Below, one piece after another: positions 31,875 to 43,673 of a DNA stretch of 64,000 nucleotides (positions are counted from its first letter, which is position 1; every line of letters starts with the position of its first letter). The notes below the pieces were generated by a model, which was not told the origin of the DNA, ran no database searches, and worked only from the letters and a program-made list of their open reading frames with translations. A program made the position numbers and the translations under genes. The DNA comes from Petrolisthes cinctipes (taxonomy: Eukaryota > Arthropoda > Malacostraca > Decapoda > Porcellanidae). The stretch lies in contig JAWQEG010001354.1 of NCBI GenBank assembly GCA_033782935.1, positions 131,501 through 195,500 on the forward strand, written 5' to 3'.

Positions 31875-32466
31875 ATGCGATGCGGTAGGTGGGAGGTGAG
31901 GTGGAGGCAATCACGTGCTAGTTAAGAGTGGTTGAGAGCGGAGGGCAGGAAAGGTAACCGAGCCCGGTGAGGCAGCAGCTAACGCCCCTCCCGACACTGG
32001 CTAGGTGAAACGCCGTGGTGGGGGAGAAGTAGCGTATACCATAAAACCGTAGACCATTCTGTTATAGACCAGAATTGTTACACATAAAGTCTTTATAGTT
32101 AGACTCGAGGGTTCGGGTCTAGGAGAGGAGGGGGGAGGTTCCCATGGATACTCCCCCCCCCCCTTTTCCTCCCCCCCCCCATTCCCCCCCCCCCCTTATT
32201 CAAGTCTTCTGAGTTAGGGCTATGGCCCTCGCTCAGGTAATGTAATCCCGAGGGGATGAAGGAGGACACTAGGATCCAGATATCCTGTGTAATAATATCT
32301 CCTGTCACTCATCTTAGTTAATAATTGTTTGGAAAATGAATACACAAGAATTCCGTAACAATGTAATTTATTATATATTCTCTTTCACCATATGTACACG
32401 TGAAGAATGGGGATGAGTATGAAGCTGTACAAGATGTGGATGAGGTCTGGGATGATGTGACGGGAC
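31875..32466. other. DIRS region between recombinase stop and internal complementary region
   Basis: Holds a striking C-homopolymer block on plus (32150-32200; G-runs in sense RNA), possibly G-quadruplex-forming. No ORF was recognised. Confidence 0.5.
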
Positions 32467-33560
32467 TTAAATCACCCGACCTTTTCTCTTCGGGCGGCCC
32501 CTCCCCCCCATGTGTCTCCCGCGGGGACCCTGGGGAATAGGAGGTGGAGTACCCATAGCCACACAGGGGGTAGGGGAGAGCGAGTGGAACAGGTACCTCG
32601 TCCTGAAGGAAGAAGTGGACGCCCAGCCCCCTAAATCCCTGACCCTCTCCACCGAGTGAGTCCTGAGGAAGGCGAGGGAGGCGGCCACGCCCCTAACGCT
32701 GTGAGCCCTCGGGGCGTGTCCGGGATCCCCGTTCTCTATCACTCGGCAGAGAAGGCGAGCGATTGACCTAGGGAAGAGAGGGTTACCGGACCTAGAGTTG
32801 TAGAAGAGGTGGTCCGGAGAAGCCCCTCTCGTCGCCTCCACGTATGCAACAAAGGCGTGGACTGGGCAGAGGGGGTGGAAATTTCCATCCCTCAGGAACG
32901 AGGGTACTGCGAGAGGGCCAATTCTGTCGTCAGCCTGCTCGTTCTTAGCTAGAAAAGCAGGGGAGGGGGAAATGGTTAAGGAAGTAAGGTTAGGGGTTAC
33001 TGAAGAAAAGGCTGTGTGACGGGTCAGGGCTGCCAACTGAGAAGCCCTGTAACCTGTAGCTAAGGCGAGCAGGAAGAGAGCTTTCTGGAGGAGGTGACAA
33101 ACCTCCAGAGGGACCCCCTCGAAGGTCAGGTAGGAAAGGACACGATGAAGGGACCAGGAGGGTGCCTGGGCCCGGTGAGGTGCGGTCCCCGCCCGAATCC
33201 CCATCCTCAGGAGAGAGAGAGGCCTCTCCGAAACCTTAATGTTAAAACCCAGGAGGAGGGGATCAGACAGGGCTGCGTGATGCGCAAGCACCGTCGCCGG
33301 GGCCCTGTTGGTGGAATCGGCGAGCCACGTGAGGAATTCCAGGACTGTGTCCTCCGAGATGACCCTGGAGGGGTGTCTTCGCAAGAAGTCCTGGAATCTT
33401 TTCCAGCACGATTCGTATTGTCGCACCGAAGACTGACGATGAGCCCTCAACATCTTGTCCACTGTCTCCTTAGTGAACCTTTTGCTGAGGACTCCCCGTA
33501 GAAACTCCAAGCGTGTAGTTTCAGTGACGCTTGGAGTGGTGCAGACAGGGTGCTGGAGAG
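32467..33560 (-). CDS. DIRS tyrosine recombinase
   Basis: Catalyses integration of the circular DNA copy, replacing a DDE integrase. The frame is open from 34746, but the part upstream of about 33560 overlaps the RT gene in another frame and is probably not meaningful protein. The recognisable enzyme starts near the residues LEFLRGVLSKRFTKETVDKM. A core-binding helical domain follows (RQYESCWKRFQDFLRR), then the catalytic domain with Arg in LATGYRASQLAAL, the HxxR box in HSVRGVAASLAF, and the Tyr in RTRYLF. So R, HxxR and Y are all present. The C-terminal tail is basic and Gly/Pro-rich. The start codon is uncertain. It overlaps the end of the RT ORF by about 110 bases, a usual DIRS arrangement. 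Confidence 0.85.
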
Positions 33561-35387
33561 GCACGCCGATCCCAACTGAAGGGGATGCGGGCACCACCGG
33601 GACAACTCTCCGAACCACGGCTGTGCTGGCCAGCGGGGGGCTATGAGGAGAACCCTCCCCCTGAAAGTGCGCAGCTTGAGGATCGCCTTCAGGAGGACTG
33701 AAGTGGCTGGGGGTGGGAAGAGGTAGAGATGACCCCACCTGTTCCAGTCCTCCGTGAAGGCGTCCGGGCCTCCCGCCTCTGTTCTGGATGAGAAAGTCAG
33801 GAACAGAGGGAGTAGGGCCGTGGATGGGGAGGCGAATAGGTCCACCTCCGGTGTCCCGTAGCGAAGGCAGAGAGACTCGAACACAAGGGGACGCAGTTGC
33901 CACTCGACTGACGTCCCCCTGAACCTGGATAGGGCGTCCGCCCAATCGTTCTCCCGCCCTGGCACGTAGCGGGCCGAGAGGTGAATGTCCCTCTTGGCCG
34001 CTATTGCGAAAATCTGTTCTGACAGGGACAGGAGAATTTCCGACCGTACGGTGCCCTGTTTCTGTAGGCACTGCACGGCCGCAACGTTGTCCATATCGAA
34101 GCGGACGCCTATCCTGGCAAACTGAGGGTGTCTGTTGAGCCATTCCTTCGCTACCATCAACTCCCGGGCGTTGATGTGCAGTAGCCTTTCCCCTTCCTTC
34201 CATCCCCCGCACCGTTGATGTCCCAGGCAAGACTGGTATCCCCAGCCTACGTCCGATGCGTCTGTCGCCACCGTAATCCCCGGGGGAGGGAACACCCAGG
34301 GGACCCGCTGACGCAGGGCACCGGGACGTAGCCAGGGGCGAAGGAGGCGGTGGAGAGAGGGGGACACTTGCCTGGGAAGGTCCCTGTGTGTGGGGGACAG
34401 GTGGAGGTTTACCTCCCGCGTCAGCCTCCTGTGTTTCAGTCGTCCCAGGGGCATTGCAGGGGCCGCGAAATTTAGGGACCCGAGCAATGATTCCCACTGG
34501 CGGCGAGAGAAAGTACGGGAAAAATGCGCCCGGCGGACGTGGCGGAGGGTCCGGCGGGCGTTGTCTGGAGCGAGAGAGAGGGTGGCCGAAAGAGAGTCCC
34601 ACTCTATTCCTAGCCAACACAGCTTGCGAGTGGGGGTGAGAGAGGACTTGGGGATGTTCAACAGAAACCCCATTTCCTCTAGCACTCCCCTCGCTACCCG
34701 GACGTTGTTTGCTACCTGCTCCTTGGAAGGGGCGTGAAGCAACCAATCGTCCAGGTACATGAGGGTGGGGACACCCGCCTCTGCCAGACGGGATGCCACC
34801 ACCCTCACGAGTTTTGTGAAGACTCGCGGAGCTAGAGAAAGACCGAAAGGGAGCCTGGTAAACTGGAACGTCTCGGTCCCCACCTGGAAGGCCAGAAAGC
34901 GGCGAAACCTGGGGTGGATCGGGACGTGCCAGTAAGCATCCTTGAGATCCAGGGATGCTAACCAGTCTCCCTTCCTCAGAACTGTGCGGACCTGAGCAAC
35001 CGAAACCATCCTGAAATGTAATGTTTTCACGAATTTGTTTAGCTTGCTCAGGTCCATCACCAATCTCGTTTTTCCCTGATCCTTTTTGGGGACCGTGAAT
35101 AAACGAGAAAGAAAGACCCTTCCCGTCGCCCGCTCCACTACCCCTTTTTCCCGCATTTCCCGCACATGCGGGACGACCGAAAGTGACACTTTGGTTGAGG
35201 CAGGAGGTAGACGTAGTGGCTGTAACGGGAGAAGACAGGTGTCAGTGAGAGTACCGTTAATCCTAATCCCCCGGGGCCCGAGGGACCCGGGGTGGTTGGG
35301 GGGAGAATGACAGGAGAGGCAGAGATTTTGACCGCAAGGGAAAATCTGATTTTGACCTAACGGTAGCCCAAGGACGGGATTAGGCAT
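33447..35387 (-). CDS. DIRS reverse transcriptase - RNase H - methyltransferase-like region
   Basis: A 646-residue intact ORF. The RT (about residues 70-300) has FTVPKKDQGKTRLVMDLS, DWLASLDLKDAYWHVPI, FQFTRLPFGLSLAPRVF and the catalytic LMYLDDWLL. RNase H (about 370-480) has TVATDASDVGWG, LHINARELMVAKEWL, DMDNVAAVQCL and NDWADALSR, giving the D-E-D-D set. The following region (VDLFASPSTALLPLF, then GPDAFTEDWNRWG and APRWPAQPWF) corresponds to the methyltransferase-like segment seen in DIRS polyproteins. The ATG at 35387 lies just inside a potential small intron: donor GTGAGT near 35424, acceptor TTAG near 35358 on minus. Splicing there could instead fuse upstream sequence to RT. Confidence 0.88.
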   Translation of the reverse strand: MPNPVLGLPLGQNQIFPCGQNLCLSCHSPPNHPGSLGPRGIRINGTLTDTCLLPLQPLRLPPASTKVSLSVVPHVREMREKGVVERATGRVFLSRLFTVPKKDQGKTRLVMDLSKLNKFVKTLHFRMVSVAQVRTVLRKGDWLASLDLKDAYWHVPIHPRFRRFLAFQVGTETFQFTRLPFGLSLAPRVFTKLVRVVASRLAEAGVPTLMYLDDWLLHAPSKEQVANNVRVARGVLEEMGFLLNIPKSSLTPTRKLCWLGIEWDSLSATLSLAPDNARRTLRHVRRAHFSRTFSRRQWESLLGSLNFAAPAMPLGRLKHRRLTREVNLHLSPTHRDLPRQVSPSLHRLLRPWLRPGALRQRVPWVFPPPGITVATDASDVGWGYQSCLGHQRCGGWKEGERLLHINARELMVAKEWLNRHPQFARIGVRFDMDNVAAVQCLQKQGTVRSEILLSLSEQIFAIAAKRDIHLSARYVPGRENDWADALSRFRGTSVEWQLRPLVFESLCLRYGTPEVDLFASPSTALLPLFLTFSSRTEAGGPDAFTEDWNRWGHLYLFPPPATSVLLKAILKLRTFRGRVLLIAPRWPAQPWFGELSRWCPHPLQLGSACLSSTLSAPLQASLKLHAWSFYGESSAKGSLRRQWTRC

Positions 35388-35534
35388 AATTCATATGTCA
35401 GACAGTAAGGATGACAGTTACTCACCGGAACAGTAATCCAGGGCCATGACAGGCCCTGGCGAATTATCCTTGCTGCCCAGCCGTGGGTGGGCCAGGCTGC
35501 TGACCACCCTGTGAGGCAGCCCAGAGTGGGACCC

Positions 35535-37903
35535 TCAAGTGGCGCGGTCCTTCTGGGAGGGGTGGTTGAAGGATGACTTGGGCTTTGCGAAGGGCTTGGA
35601 GACCTGTCCCCTTCCTCGAAAGGGCTGCTGGCCCCTCTGGGAGGGCCTGTTGTGTGCTCTCGGGGGAGTGGGATAGGAGGGCCTCGGTAGCCTGGAGGGC
35701 TGGGAGGGCCTCCGGGGCTGGTAGGCTGGTCTGGCTGGCTGTGGGGCACGTGGCCTACGGACAAACAGAATGATTAGGACCCAAAATAGACCCGAAAATC
35801 CTTTCATTTCACCCCGTGACAACTCGGGTAAGACGAACACGAGAGGTACTTACTTGGAGGTGGAAGGCTTTGGTAAATTAATTACCGTTGGGAGGGAGGC
35901 GAAGATCGTGTCTGTCGCCGGTTGGTCAAAGAGGGCGGGGGACAAGGGGACAGCTCGTACCACTCCCCTCTGTGCCATTTCTGGCGCAGATTTAGCTGCC
36001 GCTTGGCGGGTTGCCAGTCTCGCCTCGGCGAACGCCTTCGCCTCCTCCCGCATGAAGTGGGTAGCCATTGCCGCCACGCCCTCCATCACGGTGGCCATGG
36101 AAGAGAGGGTGTCACTGTAAGGGGTAAACAAAGAAAGAACCGAGCGAACCCGGGGATAAGTACCCGGGAGTAACAGGGAGACCCTTTACCCAGCATCCCT
36201 ACAAACATGATACACGAGAAAGGTACTCACGCTAGCTGTACACCCGACATCTCGTGGTAGGAGTTTGTTAGGGCGTTGAGGCAGTCCCTAATCAAAGAGG
36301 CGGCTGCTCCCGTGGAGATGGTGTGGGCCAGCTCCAGACGGGTAGCAGACTCCGCCTGCCTCAATTTACCATCGGGCTCCTTCAGCTGATAGGGGACCGG
36401 GGGCTCCTTCTCCGTCTTCCACAGGCACTCCCTCAAGCCCGGGGGAGCCCGGGAATGAGGGAGGATGACGGGGAAAGACGGAGGAGGGGGCTTCCTGGGC
36501 GCGTTGTTCCTCTGGTGGTCCAGGGACTTAAGGAGAAGGGCTGGAATATCCAGGTCCCCTTCACTCTTATCCCCCGGGAAGTACGCGTCCGGGGAAAGGA
36601 GGAGAGCCGTGTTACCGTGTGAGCGGTCAATCCTCCAAGCCCCGGACAAGTGTAGCTGGCTGTACTCCACCAGGAAACCCATCGCGTCCAGGGTAGCCGC
36701 AGAGGACACCCTAGCTGAAGTGGGTAAGGGCGCTGAGATAGGACAGACCTTGTAGAAGGGAATAGCCTCGCCCTTCTCATCCGCCCCCCACTTCACCACG
36801 ACGTCATCCCTCCGGATCCACACGTCTGGTTGAGCTGTGTCCGGAGACCAGGCCACCAGTCTGCCCTCCTCCGAAGAGTGGGTCCAAGCAGGAGGAAGGA
36901 GAGACCAAGAGTAGGGAAGGTATCCGTCTCCTGAAGGAGGGGGTGACGGGGACGGAGGTGCGGAGGTAACCAACTCCTCAGCTACGTCCCCCGACGGAGA
37001 CTCGAGCCCTGGGGAAACGGGAGGCACGAAAAGGACTCCCACATCCCCGGGAGGACTCGAGCCCTCGACGGGAGCAGCAGCGGGAGGCGGGGGAACAGGA
37101 GCGGGTTCCGTAGCGACAGCCTGAGGTTGCGCGACGGAAGCCCCAGGAAAAGCGTGAGGAATAAGGGTGTGGAAGATCTTAACTATCTTCCTCGACGAGG
37201 GGCTGTCCCCCCCCCGCTTACCCCTGCGGGAATTGCGGGCGGGCGAAGGAGAGCTCCCCGACGACGAAGAAGAGGAAGAGGACGACGAAGACGAGGAGGA
37301 AGGAGAACGGCGACGAGCACGGGACTTCCTGGAGTGGCGGGACCTTTTAGCCGAACGCTTGCGTCCTCTAGAGAGGCCTGAGGAGCCAGCTCTAGCAGGA
37401 GGCGAAGCTGGGGGTTCCCTGCTGGGCCCTTGTACCGGTGAGGCAGTCGGGGGAACCAGCGCGACAGACTCGCTCGCTTCCCGGGGGGATAAGCCCCGAG
37501 AAGGAGTCGTAGTACCGTCTAGGGAAGCAGGCTCAATCTCTCGGGCCTCAGGAGGTTCTAGCCCCTGAGACTCCGAGAGACAGGAAGAAGGGTAACGGGT
37601 CCTGAATAAACCCAGGTCCGCTCCCAAAATCGGGTCCACCCACGCCAAAGAAGAACCGTCTCGTTTGTGGGCCATTCTCCTAGCCCTCGTCCACGCCATA
37701 CGAAGAGAAGCAAGGGCAGGGAGTTTGGAGCGGGCAGAAGGGGAGGTAACCCGACACAACTCAGCCCAGGGGCGGCACACACCACACGCCAAAGGGTCGT
37801 AACCCAAGGGAGTGAAGCAGGGTGCGTGAGGAGAACAGTGCAGGTGTCCGTCAGGCGAGACCCGCACGGTACATCCTGAGGCAGCACAAAGGGCACGAGT
37901 AGG
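35535..37903 (-). CDS. DIRS gag-like protein, spliced
   Basis: Inferred exons: 37903-36231, 36114-35854, 35754-35535, with introns 36230-36115 (GTGAGT to ACAG) and 35853-35755 (GTAAGT to GTAG); both join in phase 2 and keep one frame through to the stop at 35535. Exon 1 encodes an N-terminal Cys/His-containing region (CFTPLGYDPLACGVCRPWAELC), a Ser/Arg-rich basic stretch and a poly-Ser run (about 37260-37310), a Pro-rich linker, then a folded-looking domain (TRLELAHTISTGAAASLIRD). Exon 2 continues a helical region (MREEAKAFAEARLATRQAAA). Exon 3 is Pro/Arg/Gln-rich with RGQQPFRGRG. An acceptor-like pyrimidine tract plus CCCCCAG at 37904 suggests one more upstream exon, not located. The role as gag is by position and composition. 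Confidence 0.7.
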
Positions 37904-38696
37904 CTGGGGGAGAAAAGAATACACAAACATGGGTTAACACGTGCAAACACTGGAACACAAACCCATCCTCCCCGAAGGAAAGAAGCGCGGGACACGCCCG
38001 CTGAACCTGGGGACCAGAACACAATCCCCCACACTCGCGCAGCCGCCCAGGGAAAAAAACCCCGTAAAACCATAATCGTCCGCCACATGGAGCGGGTAAA
38101 AAAGGGGGCCCCCCCGGACCGATGAACCAGAAGGAGGGGTAGGAGGGGACCCGATAGCCTGAGAAGAAACACTCCAGGCTGAAATAATGGAAAAAACCCC
38201 AAAATAAAATAATAAAACCCCCGCTCGGGAGAGGAAGAGAGAACCAGGGCACAATTCTCCCTCCCCCTTACCGAGAGGGGACACATAATAATCGGGGGAG
38301 GTAAGAGGAAGGTCTGCAAAGACCCCATGTGGTCACCACGTGGGGTGGGGAAGTCCCACGTGGAACCCACTAACCTCGCTAAAAACCCCAGAAAACCCCG
38401 ATAAAATACACATGAAGAATGTACTAGTGGCAGGAGGGACAGTGAAATAGGGGACAGACGGAGAAAAACTCCGAAACAGGGGCTGAAAAGCCCCCTTCGC
38501 TTAAGGAAAGAACTAAGTCCTAACGAAGAAAAAACCCCCATAAACACCTAAAAACCCTCCTAGAAAACACACAATATACATCTGCAAAGCAGGCCAGCCA
38601 CTAGAACACAAAAGAAAAATTAGCAGGAACACGCGACACAATACCATAGCGTAGCAGCGAGGAGCGTAGATGTTGACAGGCGTGTGTTCCGCGACA
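37904..38696 (-). other. DIRS 5' region, probable intron or leader
   Basis: An open frame of 329 codons crosses this stretch on minus but is hydrophobic and compositional (Pro/Leu/Phe). A donor-like TCG|GTAAGG near 38270 follows a short ATGTGTCCCCTCTCG, a possible first coding exon. Not demonstrable by eye. Confidence 0.4.
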
Positions 38697-38907
38697 GAGT
38701 GGACGAGCGGTATTCAGCGGAGGAGGGGCTTAATACCTCACCTCACCACCTCCAGGTGGCTCCACTATCAGTACAGCGCCAGATTTGAATTTTTATTTAC
38801 TTCTGATGAACGTCACGGAATTGACCCTTCCAACCCAGATTATGCCTACACGGGGCCTGGGCTTGTGAAGGGGCCTATTCTATAGCAACCAGCTGTACTG
38901 GTTTCAC
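38697..38907. repeat. DIRS inverted terminal repeat (sense 5' copy)
   Basis: Inverted copy of 31506-31715. The near identity of the two copies argues for recent insertion, or for repair from the internal complementary region. Confidence 0.93.
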
Positions 38908-38927
38908 TATACCAATAATTGAAAAAT

Positions 38928-39101
38928 TTGATAGCTGTGAGACATGACGGTGTTGAATAGAGGAGGTGAGATTGATATGATGCCTTTGATAGCTGTGAGA
39001 CATGACGGTGTTGAATAGAGGAGGTGAGATTGATATGATGCCTTTGATAGCTGTGAGACATGACGGTGTTGGATAGAGGAGGTGAGATTGATATGATGCC
39101 T
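38928..39101. repeat. 58-bp tandem repeat, three units
   Basis: Unit TTGATAGCTGTGAGACATGA, then CGGTGTTGAATAGAGGAGGT, then GAGATTGATATGATGCCT. It starts within ten bases of the DIRS end. Confidence 0.93.
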
Positions 39102-39763
39102 TAGAGATGATTTTATTGGCTTCTACTAAAGATGGTTTTATTGGTTAGTTGTGTTACCAATCAAAGTATGTAAGGTGACACTTAGAACCAAGTTAGAACC
39201 AATTACAGTGCAAATTGAAGCAGACCACGTCACACACTACCACCTTAAGATCTCGATACTTGGCATGTAAATACATAGGTAAATTATTTCTTAAGAAATC
39301 AAATATTATTATCACTTAACAGGCGTATTACATGACCTAACATAACCTAACATACTTTGTATATAAGAGAATTGTATATTTGAGGAGACGGAGACTGAGT
39401 AGATAAAGGAAACGAAGAAAGAGTAAATAAATCTAATGAAGAAAGAGTAGATAGAATGTGTGGTGTGTGAAGGGGCCAACTGACACTGAAACGAGGGCCA
39501 TGTGTAGATAACTCAATGCCAGGTTCACCGGTTAATGGCTTTCCTTTACCACGACACTATCCATCCCGTGAATCAAAAGGTTATCTTACATGTCTGAGTC
39601 ACACCTTGAGGACCAAGGAGTTCACCTGAAGTCACCCATCTAGAGAGGTGCGTCGTAACATCATGAAAGCTCGTAAAAAGAAAGAACTCGTAGAAGATCA
39701 AAGTTTAGTCCAAGAAAGTGAGTGATGATTAACGATTTATTCTGTGATCCTGGAGATGAGGAT
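39102..39763. other. no gene recognised
   Basis: AT-rich; GAAGAAAGAGTA-type sequence is repeated twice near 39413-39450. No coding motifs. Confidence 0.5.
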
Positions 39764-39918
39764 TTAAGGGACAGTACAGTACAGTGTTGGTGGTAAATCG
39801 TGAGTAACTGATTCCTCCAAACTATTTCAAGCAACAGACCACCATTATTATTGTTAACTGAGTCCTGTTTGTGGCATTCATTGGACCAAATGTACCAAAT
39901 GTATATTACTCCCCTTAA
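39764..39918 (+). mobile_element. TTAA-bounded palindromic MITE, copy 4
   Basis: TTAAGGG at left and CCCCTTAA at right; core GATTCCTCCAAACTATTTCA. The right core partner is partly deleted (no GGAGGAATC). Confidence 0.8.
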
Positions 39919-40160
39919 GGACTGACATCCCGTTTCTTGTGAGATAAAACAGTGAGAGAAGTCCACAATAATATCCAATTAGGTTCGAGATGACTAGACA
40001 CATTGTGTTTGCTGGAGCATAAGTGGTATTAAGGGGGAAAGATGGATGGAGGTAGAGTGTTCCAGAGTTGACTTTCTTTCTCATCACTTTCACACACTAT
40101 CTTCCCACAATATTTTTCTTTCTTTACTCACTTCCACCCTCTCATTCATTACCCTCACAT

Positions 40161-40202
<42 letters not shown>
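40161..40202. repeat. (CT)n microsatellite
   Basis: Uninterrupted CT dinucleotides. Confidence 0.97.
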
Positions 40203-40205
<3 letters not shown>

Positions 40206-40424
40206 TGGCCATCGAAATAATATTTTATGCCACTCGTGATCATTGTCGCAAAACACATCTACTAAACCTATGAATTAAATAGTATTATGTATAGTATGAA
40301 ATAATCGTATAACCATATTTACATAACGTGTTTATCATCAGTATATTGTGAGGCGAGACATTGATTTATATAACATCAATATGTGTGTTCAGTAACAATG
40401 ATCACAGCGTTTGGTTTGACACAC

Positions 40425-40571
40425 TTAAGAGGATAGTAGTGTGTTGGTAAATCTGGAGCAAGTGATTCCTCCAAAATACTCCAAGCAACAGGACACCATT
40501 ATCTTATTCATGGGTTCTGTTTCCTGATATACTTTGGAGGAATCAAAGCACTCCAGTGTACCAAGCGACTG
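40425..40571 (+). mobile_element. TTAA palindromic MITE, copy 5 (right end lost)
   Basis: TTAAGAGGATAGTAGTGTGT at left; core GATTCCTCCAAAATACTCCA pairs with ATACTTTGGAGGAATCAAAG. The right outer arm and TTAA are missing. Confidence 0.78.
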
Positions 40572-40574
40572 AAC

Positions 40575-43500
40575 GAAACCTGGTGAAGATTCAAATTTAC
40601 CATGTACAGAGAACATGATACTGCCTCGATGGTGTTGCTGTTTACTATGTCCACATGTGTACCACTAAGTACTCACACTCACCAATTAACCCTTAAGCTG
40701 CCGATTTGTTTACATTTGGTAATTGGCGTGTGCCCACATTTGGGGCATTATTAAATAGCTTTATTTATATTAATAGATTACTACCCAAGTATAATTATAG
40801 AATAGTATATCGCGTCTAAATCAGAATGCTCGAGTTTATTAGCTGTAATTGGGCGATTACAACTTTTTCACCAAGTGAATTTCATATTTTGGGCGGGAAT
40901 GGACGCACGCCTGACAGCGCCGCTGCAGGACGTCCACCAGCCACGGGGAGGGGGAGAGCAATAGTAATAAAGATGCCACACCGGCATACATGAAACACAT
41001 AGGCTACTCCCGCAGTCACTAGCGCTCACCACAAAGGCGACCAACCTACTATTGTTTTCCCACTATATAACACGTTAGGTTACTCATATAATTCATGGCA
41101 GTGCTATATGATGATAATAATAATAATAATAATAATAATAAATGCTGGATTGTGCAGAAAAGATCATGAAAGACAGAAATATCTAAATATATGTATCATA
41201 ATTTCTGGATTATATGGATCTAGTCAACATATATACTGGTCTCATTATCAATATCATATATTTATACATACATTACTGACATTTGTAATAGTGACAAGGG
41301 TTGAATATATCACAATGTGCATAGTCAAGGCTATAATTATCTATTGTAGAAACATTACATTATACTCACATTACTGTAACAATGTCAACATTTATTAATA
41401 TTCATTGAAGAAACCTTACTCTATAATATATATATACTGTATTTCCTGAGATACAACCTGGGTAAGACAAAATTATTATAATATAGGGGACTAGCATCAG
41501 GCACTATAGGACCTTGTCATTCTAAAAAGGTCATATAGTAATGGTATATAAGTGTGTGCATACAGACATGACAAGCCCATTGTCCCTTGGTCGTGTTCAC
41601 TGTGGCATCTCTTCGTGTTAGTGGTATCGGGTAAAGACGGTGCCGTTGAACCGGTGATGGGAAATTAAGCTTTTGTTATTAATTAATTTATGATGTAAAA
41701 ATTACTTACTGTTACTTCTTACCTTACCCGGACTTATCTTGGACTTACGTTGTGTTGGCTTCAACGATTGTCAGCAGAGGTTAATTATCTCCTTATATCC
41801 CAACTTCCTTCAACATAAATATATATTATATGGGTTCTTTCGATATATATGCACTTATAAAGTATTAGCAGAATTGTAAGGTGTACGAAAACAAACAATT
41901 TACAATTATTTACTATATTTATTAGTTCCAGTCGTGCACCAACAATTAAATTATTTAAACAATTAATTAATTAACACATGCATACACTTCCACACAAACA
42001 AAAATAGCTAACTAGCTAATATCGCAATAATCAATAAATACGGCACTCGTTTTCTTTCAACGGTCTCGTAATGTTCATGTGTTCTCGCACTGTTTTTCTT
42101 ACAATTTTTCTCACAGACTTCCTTCGATAATCCTAGTTTAATTTAATTCCAATTATTAAGCAAGTCTAACACTGTGATTAATTATTTATTAGGTTCTATT
42201 TCACGACCTTCCTACTCAATTACTATGATTAATATTAAATTGCAAACTAACACTGTCGAGTTCAGAATATCTATAACCAAGATCGCTACATAGACTCAGT
42301 TAAAGAATGTCCTCACACCAGTTTAAATTTTCAATGTAAATACACACAATATCACTTGTACTCACGTACCTTCACGATGGAAACCAAGGTAGCCTCGACT
42401 GGCCTCGAAGGAAAAACCTCTACTCTTACCTTATTTACCAATCAATTATCTGTTGCAATCGATTAATAATATATAACTGTAACACAAGGATTTTGTTCCC
42501 CTGTTATTTGTAATATTTACTTTACTCTGAAAGAAAGACAAAACCCACTGCCCTTAATTAACAAAACAAAAAGCCACCAGTGTATGCTACTACTTTACTC
42601 TATAGCTGGATCAACCTGGTCTGAAAAAAAAAAAAACAAGAGACTGATGAGGAACAGGACAAGTCCAGTCCCTCCTCAATACTAGGTATATGCTGCCACC
42701 ACCAGACCAAGTTGACAAGAGGAATCAAGTGAACACACACTGGTAGGGTAGCGTAGCATTAGCTTATGTAGGCGCGTGAGTAAGCAACCCAGACCAAGAT
42801 TTTAACGGGGGTACGATTATTGTTGTGAATTGAGAACCAATATCTATATAGGATCACAGTCTATTTGTTATATCGGTGATGGAAATACTCAACTAATTAT
42901 AAACCCATTTATTTATAATATGTTCACACGAGTACATTTATATTTATATAATAATAATACAATAATATTTCCCCCCTTCCTCATTAATAGTTCCTACTAC
43001 CTGTTCTGTCATCTAGGACAGGAAGAATTCTGTGTCTCGCCAATTGACAGATTTAATACTCTTAAATCCACATGCAAAAAACTATGGTCACAATATTTTA
43101 AAAAATCACATCCTAACATCAATATCCTAATAATATTATTCGAATTGTGAATTGCCAGCAATTATTATTAGTATTATTCACCACGTGTGTGTCAAGTTGC
43201 TCAAGGGTTTGTCACTAAATGGCAGCTTCTCCCAGCTGTTATCACCAAAGCCAGAAACAGAATGAGACAAAAAACATACATTAGTTACTATGTCCTTACG
43301 TGAACACACAATATCTTTCAGTTATTTAAACTCAATCACTGGACTAATTGATTCACCACTCACAATAATTCACAATACAATATATATATAACGAGAGCTA
43401 GCTTGAGCTCTTACCTGTTATCACCAAAGCCGGAAACAGAATGAGAAGGAAATACTGAAGGCTACTCCCTCTTCACTTCTCCTTCCACCTCCACTTGTTA

Positions 43501-43673
43501 AACAAAGTATTGACTCGTATTTCATATTATGGCATTCTTATCAGTTCAAGACTGTGTTTATTGTTAACATGGTGTATGTATGATAGAATCCAGAGTACCT
43601 AACATTACACCTTATTTCATTCCTCCAGCTCCTACCTGTTCCAACGTCACTCTTATTACCCCCACCCCTCTAC
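40575..43673. other. long gene-poor stretch
   Basis: AT-rich, with (ATA)n at about 41109-41141 and two direct repeats of about 35 bases (about 43232-43265 and 43415-43448, sharing GTTATCACCAAAGCC and GAAACAGAATGAGA). The ORF at 42830-43150 has no domain and is AT-compositional. Confidence 0.5.

Larger units (their letters stand above)
31458..38919 (-). mobile_element. DIRS1-like tyrosine-recombinase retrotransposon, structurally complete
   Basis: A minus-sense element of about 7.46 kb. The inverted terminal repeats are 31506-31715 and 38697-38907, nearly identical over about 210 bases. Outer ends are 31458-31505 (left) and 38908-38919 (right). An internal complementary region at 31770-31870 joins the complements of the left and right outer ends: AGCTGTACTGGTTTCACAAA reads out to TGCACT, then continues ATTATTGGTATAGTGAAACC. 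This is the diagnostic DIRS1 arrangement used in circular-intermediate replication. It lies next to the sense-3' repeat, as expected. Gene order in sense direction: spliced gag-like gene, RT/RNase H, tyrosine recombinase. DIRS1-like elements are known to be widespread in decapods. Confidence 0.93.

Noticed and set aside
33560..34746. N-terminal half of the 759-residue minus ORF as part of the recombinase
   Set aside because: It overlaps the RT/RNase H gene in another frame and is Pro/Arg/Gly-rich with no domain; the recombinase motifs begin only near 33560.
37558..38547. 329-residue minus ORF
   Set aside because: Hydrophobic, Pro/Phe/Leu-rich reading of the DIRS leader and gag in a second frame; the gag frame has better support with introns.
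31528..38885. The same small protein from 31746-31528 (minus) and 38670-38885 (plus) as duplicated genes
   Set aside because: They are the two inverted terminal repeats of the DIRS element.
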